A DNA stretch of 33,140 nt from RACS-047 sp031553855. GTDB lineage: Bacteria > Bacillota > Clostridia > Christensenellales > Pumilibacteraceae. The position numbers were made by a program, and so were the translations under genes. The stretch covers positions 1 to 33,140 of the forward strand of contig JAVBKW010000032.1 in the NCBI GenBank assembly GCA_031553855.1. Reading direction: 5' to 3'. The first letter of the stretch is position 1. Every line of letters begins with the position of its first letter. Shown here piece after piece: positions 9,221-17,248 of the stretch. A model generated the notes under the pieces. The model had not been told where the DNA came from, did no database searches, and worked only from the letters and a program-made list of their open reading frames with translations.

Positions 9221-9895
9221 ATGCAATACCATATTCAGACGACGCCCGTTTGGGACGCTTTTAAAACGAACTGCGGCTGCCCGCTGTGCAAAATTTACGC
9301 CGTCAGCAACGAGAGGCTTGTGAGCCAATATCTTAACGAAGCGGTCATGGAGCCTGATTTTCGCGTGCGCGTAAACAAACTCGGCTTTTGCGATATGCAC
9401 CTGCGTCAGCTTTTTGCCGGCAAAAACAAGCTGGGCCTCGGCCTGCAGCTTAACACCCGAACAGATCACGTAATTAAAAAGCTCGCAAATCCCTCTAATA
9501 TTAAGGCGGCAAAAAAGGAAGCCGAAATTATCCGCGGCTCGCTTAAAACCTGTGTTATTTGCGAAACTGTGGATGAGATGATGACGCGCTACGCCTACAC
9601 CGTCGCGCAGATGTATCTAAACGAAAAGGCTTTCCCGGAGCTTTTCAAAAATTCAAAAGGGTTTTGTATGCCACATTACGCGCTCTTGCTTGAAAACGCG
9701 CACCGCGCGGGCAAAATGACTGAAGAATACCTTGCCGCTTTAGTTCAGGTTCAAAAAAGCTCACTTATAAAAGTGAACGCGGATACCGAACGCTTTACTT
9801 TAATGTTCGATCATAACAGCACCGACAAGGGAATGAAAGGCGCAGCCGACATCATCCCCGCCGCGATAGCAAAACTAAAGGGCGAAATATTGTAA
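9221..9895 (+). CDS. DUF6062-like protein with two CxxC/CxxH metal motifs
   Basis: A 224-residue soluble protein I assign to the DUF6062 family of Firmicutes. It contains two similar halves: CPLC (C20, C23) paired with GFCDMH, and CVIC paired with GFCMPH about 90 residues later. Such CxxC...CxxxH pairs are expected to bind zinc or another metal, one per half. No catalytic motif or membrane segment is seen. It is transcribed alone on the plus strand, away from the hydrogenase operon, and faces the convergent MBL hydrolase gene with 18 bases between the stops. Function is unknown. Confidence 0.8.
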   Translation: MQYHIQTTPVWDAFKTNCGCPLCKIYAVSNERLVSQYLNEAVMEPDFRVRVNKLGFCDMHLRQLFAGKNKLGLGLQLNTRTDHVIKKLANPSNIKAAKKEAEIIRGSLKTCVICETVDEMMTRYAYTVAQMYLNEKAFPELFKNSKGFCMPHYALLLENAHRAGKMTEEYLAALVQVQKSSLIKVNADTERFTLMFDHNSTDKGMKGAADIIPAAIAKLKGEIL

Positions 9896-9913
9896 TATCT
9901 GAAACTGCAAGTT

Positions 9914-10591
9914 TTATATTTTATAGACTTTTCCCTCTTGGGCAAAGTCTATTATTTCGCTTTTTTGATATTCCCCGAACGGGAACAGGTGCGAGGCGAT
10001 TATTTTTACATTAGACACAGACGCTATCTGCTCGGCTTGTTTTACGCTCAAATGCGGCGAGGAGGGGTTGTCGTTAAAATTGCCGCAATCTATAACTGCA
10101 AATTTCGAGCCTTTTATAAAGGGGATTATCCTGTCGTTAAAAACCGTATCGGCAGAATAAACGAAAGAATTATCGCCGCTTGAGGCTTTTATCGCGTAGG
10201 TTTCAACAGGATGCGTCATTGGGGAGAAAGTGAAAGAAATATCCCCGATTTTCATTATACTGTTTTCGTTTATTATCTGCACGTCGAGCCCTTTGCAGTT
10301 TTTGAGCAGCTGCAAATTTTCTGCGGGAGTTGCCGGAGCAAATACTTTCAGCTTTTTTTCGGCGGAGAAATAATAATTAAACGGCAAAATATCGCAAAAA
10401 TGGTCATAGTGCAGATGGGAAAGGATAACCGCATCGACCTGATTAAAAGCTTTGAAATTCAAAAGCTTTGAAAGCGAGCCGCTGCCCATATCTAAAATGA
10501 CCGACGTATCCTGATGGCTGACAAGGTATGAGCTTGCCGCCGAGTTTGCCGCCGGATACGGCCCGTATTTTCCTAAAATTGTTAATTCCAT
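9914..10591 (-). CDS. MBL-fold metallo-hydrolase
   Basis: A 225-residue protein of the metallo-beta-lactamase fold, with LSHLHYDHFCD as the HxHxDH metal motif, MTHPVETYAIK for the next His, YSADT and IDCGN for acidic ligands and SHLFPFG near the end. The length and the early GSGS loop (DMGSGSLSKLL) are like RNase Z/phosphodiesterase-type members (cyclic-nucleotide or tRNA-processing-like), but it lacks the exosite that marks a true RNase Z, so no substrate is named. It is cytoplasmic. A TTGACA lies at 10697-10702 with a poor -10 (TAAAGC), so its promoter is uncertain. Confidence 0.85.
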   Translation of the reverse strand: MELTILGKYGPYPAANSAASSYLVSHQDTSVILDMGSGSLSKLLNFKAFNQVDAVILSHLHYDHFCDILPFNYYFSAEKKLKVFAPATPAENLQLLKNCKGLDVQIINENSIMKIGDISFTFSPMTHPVETYAIKASSGDNSFVYSADTVFNDRIIPFIKGSKFAVIDCGNFNDNPSSPHLSVKQAEQIASVSNVKIIASHLFPFGEYQKSEIIDFAQEGKVYKI

Positions 10592-10746
10592 AAAACACCG
10601 CTTTAAAAAAATTTTATCAATTTATTCGTATTCTCACTTTAACAAGAATGTGAAATAGCCCTCTCTTTTTTTAGCTTTATCATAAATAAAAACGTTTGTC
10701 AATACCCTTTACAAAAATTTCTATTAACAAAATTTTAAAAAAAGTA

Positions 10747-10775
10747 TTGATTTTTATAAAATGAAACATTATAAT
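10747..10775 (+). promoter_or_regulatory. Promoter of the putative 6S RNA
   Basis: TTGATT (10747-10752), exactly 17 bases, TATAAT (10770-10775), with a start expected around 10782-10784. No reading frame follows; a structured RNA ending in a U-run does. Confidence 0.75.
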
Positions 10776-10783
10776 AATAGTAT

Positions 10784-11018
10784 ACAAATCCTGCGGTGAT
10801 CGCAAAACCTGATTGATTTTTAACCACAGAACTTTAAAGGGATTGCTTGTATTTTCAGAATATGCCGGGCCTCAATCAAACTATTGATTTAAACAGTTGT
10901 TTTTCTCAAAATATATTGACACTTGAGAAAACAGAGGATGGCAGACGCTGATATCGGCTTGCCCACCTGCCATTGGCGGGTTAAGGTTATCAGGCGAACG
11001 ACATTGCGGGGTTTTTTT
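10784..11018 (+). ncRNA. ssrS: Probable 6S RNA
   Basis: About 235 bases between a strong promoter and a GC stem followed by seven T (11012-11018). The ends pair: CCTGCGGTG near 10790 with CATTGCGGG near 11002 over nine base pairs (counting G-U). Next come two further helices, CCTGAT with ATCAGG and TTAACC with GGTTAA, around an open central region. On its 3' side sits a small hairpin, CCTGCC-ATT-GGCGGG (10966-10980), just where E. coli 6S RNA has one. The apical arm closes with CCTC/GAGG and a TTTCTCAA/TTGAGAAA stem. The 5' GGTGATCGCA and 3' GCGAACGACATT segments also resemble 6S ends. 6S RNA binds the housekeeping RNA polymerase holoenzyme in stationary phase. The assignment is by eye; the alternative is an unknown small RNA. 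Confidence 0.65.
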
Positions 11019-11081
11019 ATTGTTTCTCCACGAAGCTTATTTTGGTAATTCCGCCGTCTTTTCGTCGTATTTCCACCTTCT

Positions 11082-11114
11082 CTTTTCGCTAGTAGCGGTG
11101 CTACGAGCAAAAAG
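11082..11114. other. Isolated stem-loop in a gene-free stretch
   Basis: A 33-base hairpin: CTTTT, GCT and GTAGC on the left pair with GCTAC, AGC and AAAAG on the right across a GGT loop, with two mismatches. It lies between the 6S RNA and the inverted-repeat element. The rest of 11019-11233 is AT-rich and holds no convincing gene. The hairpin may act as a weak terminator in either direction. Confidence 0.45.
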
Positions 11115-11233
11115 ACAAGCTGAAAATCCACTCAAAAATCCGATCGGAATTCCTCAAAAACGCTTCGTTTCAAAGCCAATTTTTTCCGCTTTATTTTAAA
11201 ATAGTTTTTGGATTTAATATAATAAATTTAATA

Positions 11234-11394
11234 TATAGTAAATAAACTTGAAAATTGCAGAAGCTTTTTAGTGGATATTTGAGGATAAAATGGGATAAAA
11301 ACGCAGACCGTATCGAGATACGAGCGAATATTTTATACCGTTTTACACCAAATAGACACCGAAGATACGGCATTTTGAAAGTTGATTTACTATA
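11234..11394. repeat. MITE-like element with terminal inverted repeats
   Basis: A 161-base non-coding unit begins with TATAGTAAATAAACTT and ends with the near inverse AAGTTGATTTACTATA (one mismatch in 16). Inside are CCGTATC and GATACGG arms. The terminal TA fits insertion into TA targets, as for IS630/Tc1-like transposons, but no transposase is nearby. The ends resemble those of the inverted repeat in the ileS leader (TATAGTGAAACAAGTT). Confidence 0.5.
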
Positions 11395-11436
11395 ATTTCC
11401 GCCCTTAACTTAAAAAGGATTTTTAAAAAGGGGTAC

Positions 11437-11466
11437 GGGGATGCCTTTTTGCAAAAAGGCATCCCC
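11437..11466. terminator. Perfect 30-base palindrome behind pyrG
   Basis: A perfect palindrome with GGGGATGCCTTTTTG as the left half, 21 bases after the pyrG stop. On the minus strand it is followed, after GTACCCC, by TTTTT, so it probably ends the carA-carB/dapF-pyrG transcript. The A/T core allows it to work on both strands. Confidence 0.65.
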
Positions 11467-11487
11467 ATCTCTATTTAAAAACCTATT

Positions 11488-13101
11488 TTACTGCTTACTT
11501 TCCGCTTTTTTTAATGCGGCGGAGATGAATGCGACAAAGAGCGGATGGGGTTTATGGGGGCGGGATTTAAGCTCGGGATGATACTGAACGCCGAGATGGA
11601 AAAGGTTTTGCGGCACCTCTACGGATTCTACGAGGTCATTTTCGGGATTGACGCCTCCGAAAACTAAGCCGCGGTCAGAAAAGGATTGTTTGTAGGCGTT
11701 ATTGAACTCATAGCGGTGACGGTGGCGTTCCATAATAGAGTCGGCATTATTATAAATTTGAGAAAGGCGCGACCCCTTCGTGAGCAGGCACTCGTATGCG
11801 CCGAGTCTCATACTGCCGCCTGTGTTTTCGCAGCCGACCTGATTTTCCATTATGTCGATGACCTTATTTGCAGAGTTGGGATTGAACTCCCTGCTTGAGG
11901 CGTCGGAAAGGCCCGCGACGTTGCGCGCAAACTCGATAACTGCGATCTGCATACCAAGGCAAATACCGAAATAAGGAAGGTTTTTAGTGCGGCAGTATTT
12001 AGCTGTGGCAACCATACCCTCTATTCCGCGGTCGCCAAAACCTCCCGGAACGATAACGGCGTCGAGCCCGCCCAAAATTTCGGCGGCGTTAGATTCGGTT
12101 ATATGCTCGGAATCTATCCAATCGAGGTCGATTTTCGCGCCGTTTTCGATACCCGCGTGAGTGAGCGCTTCAGATACCGAAAGATATGCGTCGAACATAC
12201 TGACATATTTGCCCACAAGGCCTACTTTCACAGTTTTGTTGCGCGAATGCGCTTTAGCAAGCATAGTATTCCATGCGGTAAAGTCGGGCGGATTACCGGG
12301 AAGCCCCAGCTCTCTTGAAACTATCTCTGAAAAATTGCTTTTTTCGAGCATAAGCGGCACTTCGTACAACAGTTTAACGTCGCTGTTTTCGATAACGCAG
12401 TCGGGCGGCACGTTGCAGAACATAGAAATTTTTTCACGCGTGGACTCATCGATCGGCCGGTCGCAGCGCAGAACTATCATATTCGGCAAAATTCCGAGCG
12501 AGCGAAGCACTTTAACGCTGTGCTGCGTGGGCTTAGATTTCATTTCCCCCGTAGCGTCAATGACGGGCGCAAGCGTAACATGAACAAAAAGGCAGTTTTC
12601 GCGCCCGACCTCTATCGCCACCTGACGTATCGCCTCTAAGTACGGCTGGCTTTCGATATCGCCGGTTGTTCCGCCGATTTCGGTTATAACGACGTCCGCG
12701 TCGATTTTTTTGCCGACGGAATATATAAACTTTTTGATTTCGTTCGTAACGTGCGGGATAACCTGCACAGTTTCGCCGTTATAAACGCCCTTGCGCTCGT
12801 TTTCAAGCACGTTCCAGTAAATTTTTCCGGTAGTGATATTAGAATATTTATTGAGGTTGACGTCGATAAACCGCTCGTAATGCCCTACGTCCAGGTCGGT
12901 TTCGGCTCCGTCCTCCGTCACAAACACCTCGCCGTGCTGCAAGGGGCTCATCGTGCCGGGATCCATATTGATATACGGGTCTAGCTTTTGGGCAATTACC
13001 TTCAGCCCTTTTGCCTTGAGCATCATACCAAGCGACGCGGCAGTTATGCCCTTTCCAAGTCCCGAAACGACTCCGCCGGTAACAAAAATATATTTCATCA
13101 T
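11488..13101 (-). CDS. pyrG: CTP synthase
   Basis: Converts UTP to CTP with ATP and glutamine, the last step of pyrimidine nucleotide synthesis. The 537 residues are the normal length. The synthetase half starts with the dinucleotide-binding motif (GGVVSGLGKGITAASLG) and contains EIGGTTGDIES. The glutaminase half carries the nucleophile C381 (FGICLGMQ) and the His-Glu pair in VQYHPELKSRP. Its ATG overlaps the stop of the carB/dapF frame by four bases (ATGA), so it is in the same operon and translationally coupled. A 30-base palindrome follows it. Cytoplasmic. Confidence 0.98.
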   Translation of the reverse strand: MMKYIFVTGGVVSGLGKGITAASLGMMLKAKGLKVIAQKLDPYINMDPGTMSPLQHGEVFVTEDGAETDLDVGHYERFIDVNLNKYSNITTGKIYWNVLENERKGVYNGETVQVIPHVTNEIKKFIYSVGKKIDADVVITEIGGTTGDIESQPYLEAIRQVAIEVGRENCLFVHVTLAPVIDATGEMKSKPTQHSVKVLRSLGILPNMIVLRCDRPIDESTREKISMFCNVPPDCVIENSDVKLLYEVPLMLEKSNFSEIVSRELGLPGNPPDFTAWNTMLAKAHSRNKTVKVGLVGKYVSMFDAYLSVSEALTHAGIENGAKIDLDWIDSEHITESNAAEILGGLDAVIVPGGFGDRGIEGMVATAKYCRTKNLPYFGICLGMQIAVIEFARNVAGLSDASSREFNPNSANKVIDIMENQVGCENTGGSMRLGAYECLLTKGSRLSQIYNNADSIMERHRHRYEFNNAYKQSFSDRGLVFGGVNPENDLVESVEVPQNLFHLGVQYHPELKSRPHKPHPLFVAFISAALKKAESKQ

Positions 13102-16100
13102 AATTTCACTACTCCTCTGTAAACTTCAACCGTTTCGCCGGTCATATATATCGTGTCGCCGGTATAGCTGACTATTAACTCTCCGCCCGGCACTTTGACC
13201 GTAATATCCTGCCCCTTTGAGCAAAGCCCCGCTTTAACGCAGACCGCAACGGAAGCGCACGCGCCCGTTCCGCAAGCCATTGTTTCGCCGTTACCTCGCT
13301 CCCACACCCTTAAAAGGATATGAGTAGGGTCGATTATCTGCACAAAGTTGACGTTTACGCGCTCTGGAAACAGCGGATCATTCTCTATCCTTACCCCTAT
13401 TTTAGGAACGTTCACGTTATTTACGTCGTCTACAAACATAACGCAATGCGGGTTGCCTACCGACACGCAAGACACGGTCTTTTTGCCGTCGATATCGACT
13501 TCGCGGTTGATAACCTCAAAACCGTCTATGCTGACGGGAATTTCTTTAGGCGCAAATTTAGGCGCGCCCATATCGACTTTGACGGAATTTACAAGATCGT
13601 TTCTTAAAAACATATACAATCTCTTGACGCCGCTTCTTGTTTCTACTGTGATTTCACGCTCGTCCTTATCTATCTTGCCGTTATCGTACAAGTATTTGCC
13701 TACGCAGCGAATTGCGTTGCCCGCCATCATGCCCTCGCTTCCGTCGGCGTTGAATATCCTCATTCCGGCGTCCGCGACTTTTGAGGAGGTTATGAACACG
13801 ACTCCGTCGCCGCCCACGCCGAAGTGACGCTCGGAAAGGTTTACGGCGATCGACTCCATATTTGTGATAGTCTTGTTCATACAATCGATATAAATATAGT
13901 CGTTTCCGCAGCTCTGCATCTTGATAAAATTCAGTTTCTGCTTGTCTGAGCGCATATTATTGATATCGACAAGCTCGGTGCTTGCCTGGCTGTAGCGCGA
14001 CTTTAACGAATATGCGAGCGCGTTTGCGGTATCTATAGCAGTAAGGCACGGGATGGCAAGGCTTGTTGCTTTGCGGCGCAGCTTCACGTCGTCCTCCGAG
14101 GGTATCCTGCCTTTAGTCGAAGTGGAAATGAACAGGTTTATTTTTCCGCTTGAGAGCAGCGTCATAGTGTTGTTTTCTTTGCATTCGGATATCTTTTGCA
14201 CTTCTACGCACTGTATACCGCTCTTTCTTATAACCGCAGCGGTCCCTTTTGTGGAGTAGAGCGTGTAGCCAAGCTCTGCGTAAAGTTTAGCAAGCGTTCC
14301 CACCTCATGCTTGTCCGAATCGCGCACAGTAATAAGAACTCCGCCGCCCGCGCTGTTCTTCTTCATTTTATATCCCGCGGCGGTAAGTCCTTTGTAGAGA
14401 GCCTCGTCTAATGACTTTCCTATGCCCAAAACCTCTCCGGTAGACTTCATTTCGGGGCCTAAATGCGTGTCGAGGTCGGTCAGCTTTTCAAAACTGAAAA
14501 TAGGAACTTTAACGGCAACATACGGGCTTGAGGGATAAAGCCCCGTACCGTAGCCCAGTTTCGAAAGTTTTTTGCCCAGCATACACGACGTTGCAAGGCT
14601 TATCATCGGAACGCCCGTAACCTTAGAAATATAAGGTATAGTGCGGCTGGAACGGGGATTTACCTCGATAACGTAAATTTGCCCGCCGCAAATAATATAC
14701 TGGATATTGACTAAGCCTTTAGTTTTGAGCGCGGATGAGAGCCGCCTTGTATAATCGACTATTTTCTCGCGCATAGCGTCGGAAATATTAGGCGCGGGAT
14801 ATACGGCAATAGAGTCGCCGCTGTGTATGCCGGCGCGTTCGATATGCTCCATGATACCCGGAATAAGGATATCCTCGCCGTCGCAGATAGCGTCAACTTC
14901 GATTTCCGTCCCGTTCATATATTTATCTATCAAGATGACGTTATCGGGGTTCTGCTCTAAAATGACCTTCATATATTCTATGATATCGCTGTCGGAGAAC
15001 GCGATTATCATATTTTGCCCGCCCAAAACATAGCTCGGCCGCATAAGCACGGGGTAGCCTAGGCTGCGCCCGATCTCAAGAGCCTCTTTTGCCGTCGTGA
15101 CGGTGGAGCCCTTGGGGCGCGCGATACCGAGCGACTCCAAAAGCGCGTCGAAACGGTGCCTGTCCTCCGCCATATCGATACTGTCGGCAGGAGTACCTAA
15201 AATTTTGACGCCTTTTTTATCAAGATGATTAGTAAGCTTAATAGCCGTCTGGCCTCCGAACGCAACCACTACGGCGTACGGCTTTTCGGTCGCTATGACG
15301 TTATCGACGTCCTCGGGGGTAAGCGGCTCAAAATACAATCTGTCGGCGGTGTCGAAATCTGTCGAAACCGTTTCGGGGTTGTTGTTTACGATAATGACCT
15401 CGTACCCCGCCTCTTTGAGCGCCCAGACGCAATGGACGGAAGCATAGTCAAATTCTATGCCCTGACCTATCCTGATAGGCCCCGACCCGAAAACTATTAC
15501 GCGTTTTTTTCCTGTGTTATGCTCGGCCTTAAACTCTGCCGCCTCGTTTTCCGTGTCGTAAGTGGAATAAAAATACGGCGTTTCCGCGCTGAACTCGGCG
15601 GCGCAGGTATCAACCATTTTATATACTGCGTTAAGATGTTTGGGCAGCGGATTGCCGCACAACTGCTTTAACGCTTTATCGGTATAGCCGAGTTTTTTGC
15701 CCTTTGTATATTCTACGGCGGAAATTTCTCTGCCTGCTATGCTGTTTTCATATTTAACAAGGTTATTGATCTTATTCAAAAACCACTTGTCTATCATTGT
15801 TTTTTCGGCGATCTGAGCTACGCTGTAGCCTCTGCGCAACGCCTCGTATAAAAGAAAGATACGGTAGTCCTTTGCCGGCATCAGCTCCTCAAAAACCTGT
15901 TCGTCGTTGTATTCCGCAAACTTAGGATGCGCCAGCGTGTTGTAACCCTCGGCTCCCCTTATAGCTTTTAAGAGCGCCATTTCAAAGCTCGGCGCAATAG
16001 ACATAACCTCGCCCGTCGCTTTCATCTGCGTGCCTAAGGTGCGCTTTGCATAAACGAATTTATCGAACGGCCATTTGGGCAGCTTTAAAACCACGTAGTC

Positions 16101-17150
16101 AATAGAGGGCTCGAAACACGCGCACGTCTTTTTCGTTACGGCGTTGGGTATCTCGTCAAGCGTGTAGCCCAAAGCAATCAGCGTAGCAACCTTTGCAATA
16201 GGAAAGCCCGTCGCTTTAGAGGCAAGAGCAGACGAGCGGCTGACCCTCGGATTGACCTCGATAACGGCGTAATCTAAAGACGAGGGATGGAGCGCGAACT
16301 GACAGTTGCAGCCGCCCTCGATGCCGAGCGCAGTTATGATATCGAGCGCGGCAGTCCTTAGCATCTGAAATTCCTTATTGGCAAGCGTCATAGTAGGCGC
16401 GACGACTATGCTGTCGCCGGTATGGATGCCGACCGGATCAAGGTTTTCCATAGAGCAGACGGCGATCGAGTTACCCGCACCGTCGCGGATGACCTCAAAT
16501 TCAATTTCCTTCCAGCCGTAAATGCTCTTTTCGATCAAAACCTGATGAATAGGCGAAAGCTCCAGTCCGCCGCTACAAATTTCGCGCAGCTCCGTTTCGT
16601 TATTGGCCGTTCCCCCGCCCGCGCCGCCGAGAGTGTACGCCGGACGCACGATTACGGGATAACCTATTGTCAAAGAAAACTCCACCGCCGCCTCGACGTC
16701 GTGAACGACAAGCGAAGGAATACAGGGCTGGTTTATCGACATCATCGTATCTTTAAAAAGCTGACGGTCCTCCGCCTTATCGATGGTGTCTACTTTCATT
16801 CCGAGCAATCTTATGCCGCGGCTTTCTAAGAATCCGGACTTAGCCAGCTGCATAGAAAGCGTAAGACCGGTTTGCCCGCCGAGCGAGGGAAGTATGCTGT
16901 CGGGCTTTTCTAAATCTATTATGCGCTGCAGCGTCTCAATAGTGAGCGGCTCGATATATATCTGATCCGCCATCGCCCTGTCGGTCATGATAGTGGCGGG
17001 ATTTGAGTTGACAAGCACGACCTCGATCTTTTCGGCTTTGAGCGTGCGGCAGGCCTGCGTTCCGGCATAGTCAAATTCCGCTGCCTGTCCTATAACGATA
17101 GGCCCCGACCCTATAACTAATACTTTCTTTATCGATTTATTCTTAGGCAT
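13098..17150 (-). CDS. carB-dapF: Carbamoyl-phosphate synthase large subunit fused to diaminopimelate epimerase
   Basis: One uninterrupted 1350-residue frame. Residues 1 to about 1065 are complete CarB: two homologous ATP-grasp halves opening with GSGPIVIGQAAEFDYAGTQ and GSGPIRIGQGIEFDYAS, the oligomerisation segment between them, and the C-terminal MGS-like regulatory domain (VRDSDKHEVGTLAKLYAELG). It makes carbamoyl phosphate for arginine and pyrimidines with CarA. From M1066 to the end is a complete DapF (LL- to meso-diaminopimelate, for lysine and peptidoglycan): FIKMQSCGNDYIY, FNADGSE, SVGNPHC and WERGNGETMACGTGA with catalytic C1293. The other catalytic cysteine is replaced by Ala (A1143, in MMAGNAIRC). 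Both parts have full family length with no stop, frameshift sign or long linker between them. It overlaps pyrG by four bases and follows carA by 98; AAGGAG precedes the start. Confidence 0.95.
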   Translation of the reverse strand: MPKNKSIKKVLVIGSGPIVIGQAAEFDYAGTQACRTLKAEKIEVVLVNSNPATIMTDRAMADQIYIEPLTIETLQRIIDLEKPDSILPSLGGQTGLTLSMQLAKSGFLESRGIRLLGMKVDTIDKAEDRQLFKDTMMSINQPCIPSLVVHDVEAAVEFSLTIGYPVIVRPAYTLGGAGGGTANNETELREICSGGLELSPIHQVLIEKSIYGWKEIEFEVIRDGAGNSIAVCSMENLDPVGIHTGDSIVVAPTMTLANKEFQMLRTAALDIITALGIEGGCNCQFALHPSSLDYAVIEVNPRVSRSSALASKATGFPIAKVATLIALGYTLDEIPNAVTKKTCACFEPSIDYVVLKLPKWPFDKFVYAKRTLGTQMKATGEVMSIAPSFEMALLKAIRGAEGYNTLAHPKFAEYNDEQVFEELMPAKDYRIFLLYEALRRGYSVAQIAEKTMIDKWFLNKINNLVKYENSIAGREISAVEYTKGKKLGYTDKALKQLCGNPLPKHLNAVYKMVDTCAAEFSAETPYFYSTYDTENEAAEFKAEHNTGKKRVIVFGSGPIRIGQGIEFDYASVHCVWALKEAGYEVIIVNNNPETVSTDFDTADRLYFEPLTPEDVDNVIATEKPYAVVVAFGGQTAIKLTNHLDKKGVKILGTPADSIDMAEDRHRFDALLESLGIARPKGSTVTTAKEALEIGRSLGYPVLMRPSYVLGGQNMIIAFSDSDIIEYMKVILEQNPDNVILIDKYMNGTEIEVDAICDGEDILIPGIMEHIERAGIHSGDSIAVYPAPNISDAMREKIVDYTRRLSSALKTKGLVNIQYIICGGQIYVIEVNPRSSRTIPYISKVTGVPMISLATSCMLGKKLSKLGYGTGLYPSSPYVAVKVPIFSFEKLTDLDTHLGPEMKSTGEVLGIGKSLDEALYKGLTAAGYKMKKNSAGGGVLITVRDSDKHEVGTLAKLYAELGYTLYSTKGTAAVIRKSGIQCVEVQKISECKENNTMTLLSSGKINLFISTSTKGRIPSEDDVKLRRKATSLAIPCLTAIDTANALAYSLKSRYSQASTELVDINNMRSDKQKLNFIKMQSCGNDYIYIDCMNKTITNMESIAVNLSERHFGVGGDGVVFITSSKVADAGMRIFNADGSEGMMAGNAIRCVGKYLYDNGKIDKDEREITVETRSGVKRLYMFLRNDLVNSVKVDMGAPKFAPKEIPVSIDGFEVINREVDIDGKKTVSCVSVGNPHCVMFVDDVNNVNVPKIGVRIENDPLFPERVNVNFVQIIDPTHILLRVWERGNGETMACGTGACASVAVCVKAGLCSKGQDITVKVPGGELIVSYTGDTIYMTGETVEVYRGVVKL

Positions 17151-17248
17151 ATAATTTTTGCTCCTTATGGTCTACGACTTAAAACTACTTTAACATCCTA
17201 GTATGATTGATTTTTTTATAAGAGTGCGCTTATTTATGATCTTGCTTA

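Noticed and set aside
10889..11131. 80-codon minus-strand frame over the 6S-like RNA
   Set aside because: Composition is non-protein-like, it has no ribosome site, and it overlaps a structured RNA with its own promoter and terminator.
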